Assembly (NCBI GenBank): GCA_947652115.1
Contig: OX393569.1
Coordinates: forward strand, 15,767,508-15,831,507
From: Blastomussa wellsi
Taxonomy: Eukaryota > Cnidaria > Anthozoa > Scleractinia > Plerogyridae
Direction of reading: 5' to 3'
DNA length: 64,000 bases
Below are more notes on the stretch, generated by a model. That model was not told the origin of the DNA and made no database searches. It worked only from the letters and a program-made list of their open reading frames with translations. The letters are not shown here. How positions within the stretch are numbered: position 1 is the first letter of the stretch.

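Overview
This is nuclear DNA of an animal, most likely an anthozoan cnidarian such as a stony coral. The genes are split into many short exons with GT-AG introns, the base composition is AT-rich, and the mobile elements (DIRS-type and BEL/Pao retroelements, a Tc1/mariner transposon, Penelope-like hammerhead relics, many MITEs) fit that group. The coral assignment is an inference. Exons were placed by eye from splice sites, phase continuity and protein similarity recalled from known families.

Layout. (1) 1-3085 has no confident gene. (2) 3086-6461, minus: the 5' four exons of an EFCAB5-like gene. (3) 6975-11408, plus: a small five-exon gene for a 162-residue membrane-anchored protein, divergent from the previous one over about 0.5 kb. 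(4) 12473-14535, minus: a tentative short gene, head to head with the next. (5) 14678 to the window end, plus: BRIP1/FANCJ, the iron-sulfur DNA helicase of the Fanconi/BRCA1 pathway. Thirty-one exons join in phase for 1199 codons; the 3' end lies outside the window.

Three BRIP1 introns are unusual. Intron 2 (16623-32645) holds three nested mobile elements: an intact-looking BEL/Pao LTR retrotransposon (22820-28645, identical LTRs, 5-bp target duplication) lies inside the tyrosine recombinase gene of a DIRS-order element with split direct repeats (18644-30010), which lies inside the transposase gene of a DD34E Tc1/mariner element (outer ends 17490 and 32365). Intron 25 (48231-53172) holds an intronless antisense class A GPCR gene plus a 25-bp minisatellite. 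Intron 26 (53283-59063) holds an intronless antisense NLR gene whose product starts with four membrane helices in a connexin/innexin/LRRC8-like plan, followed by NACHT and leucine-rich repeats. One in-frame TGA separates NACHT from the repeats. Both intron-nested genes have their start-codon region tandemly duplicated upstream, creating short upstream ORFs that resemble the true N-termini.

The most interesting items are the membrane-anchored four-helix NACHT-LRR protein, the repeated start-codon duplications, the triple transposon nest, and a 37-residue tandem repeat in the BRIP1 C-terminal tail.
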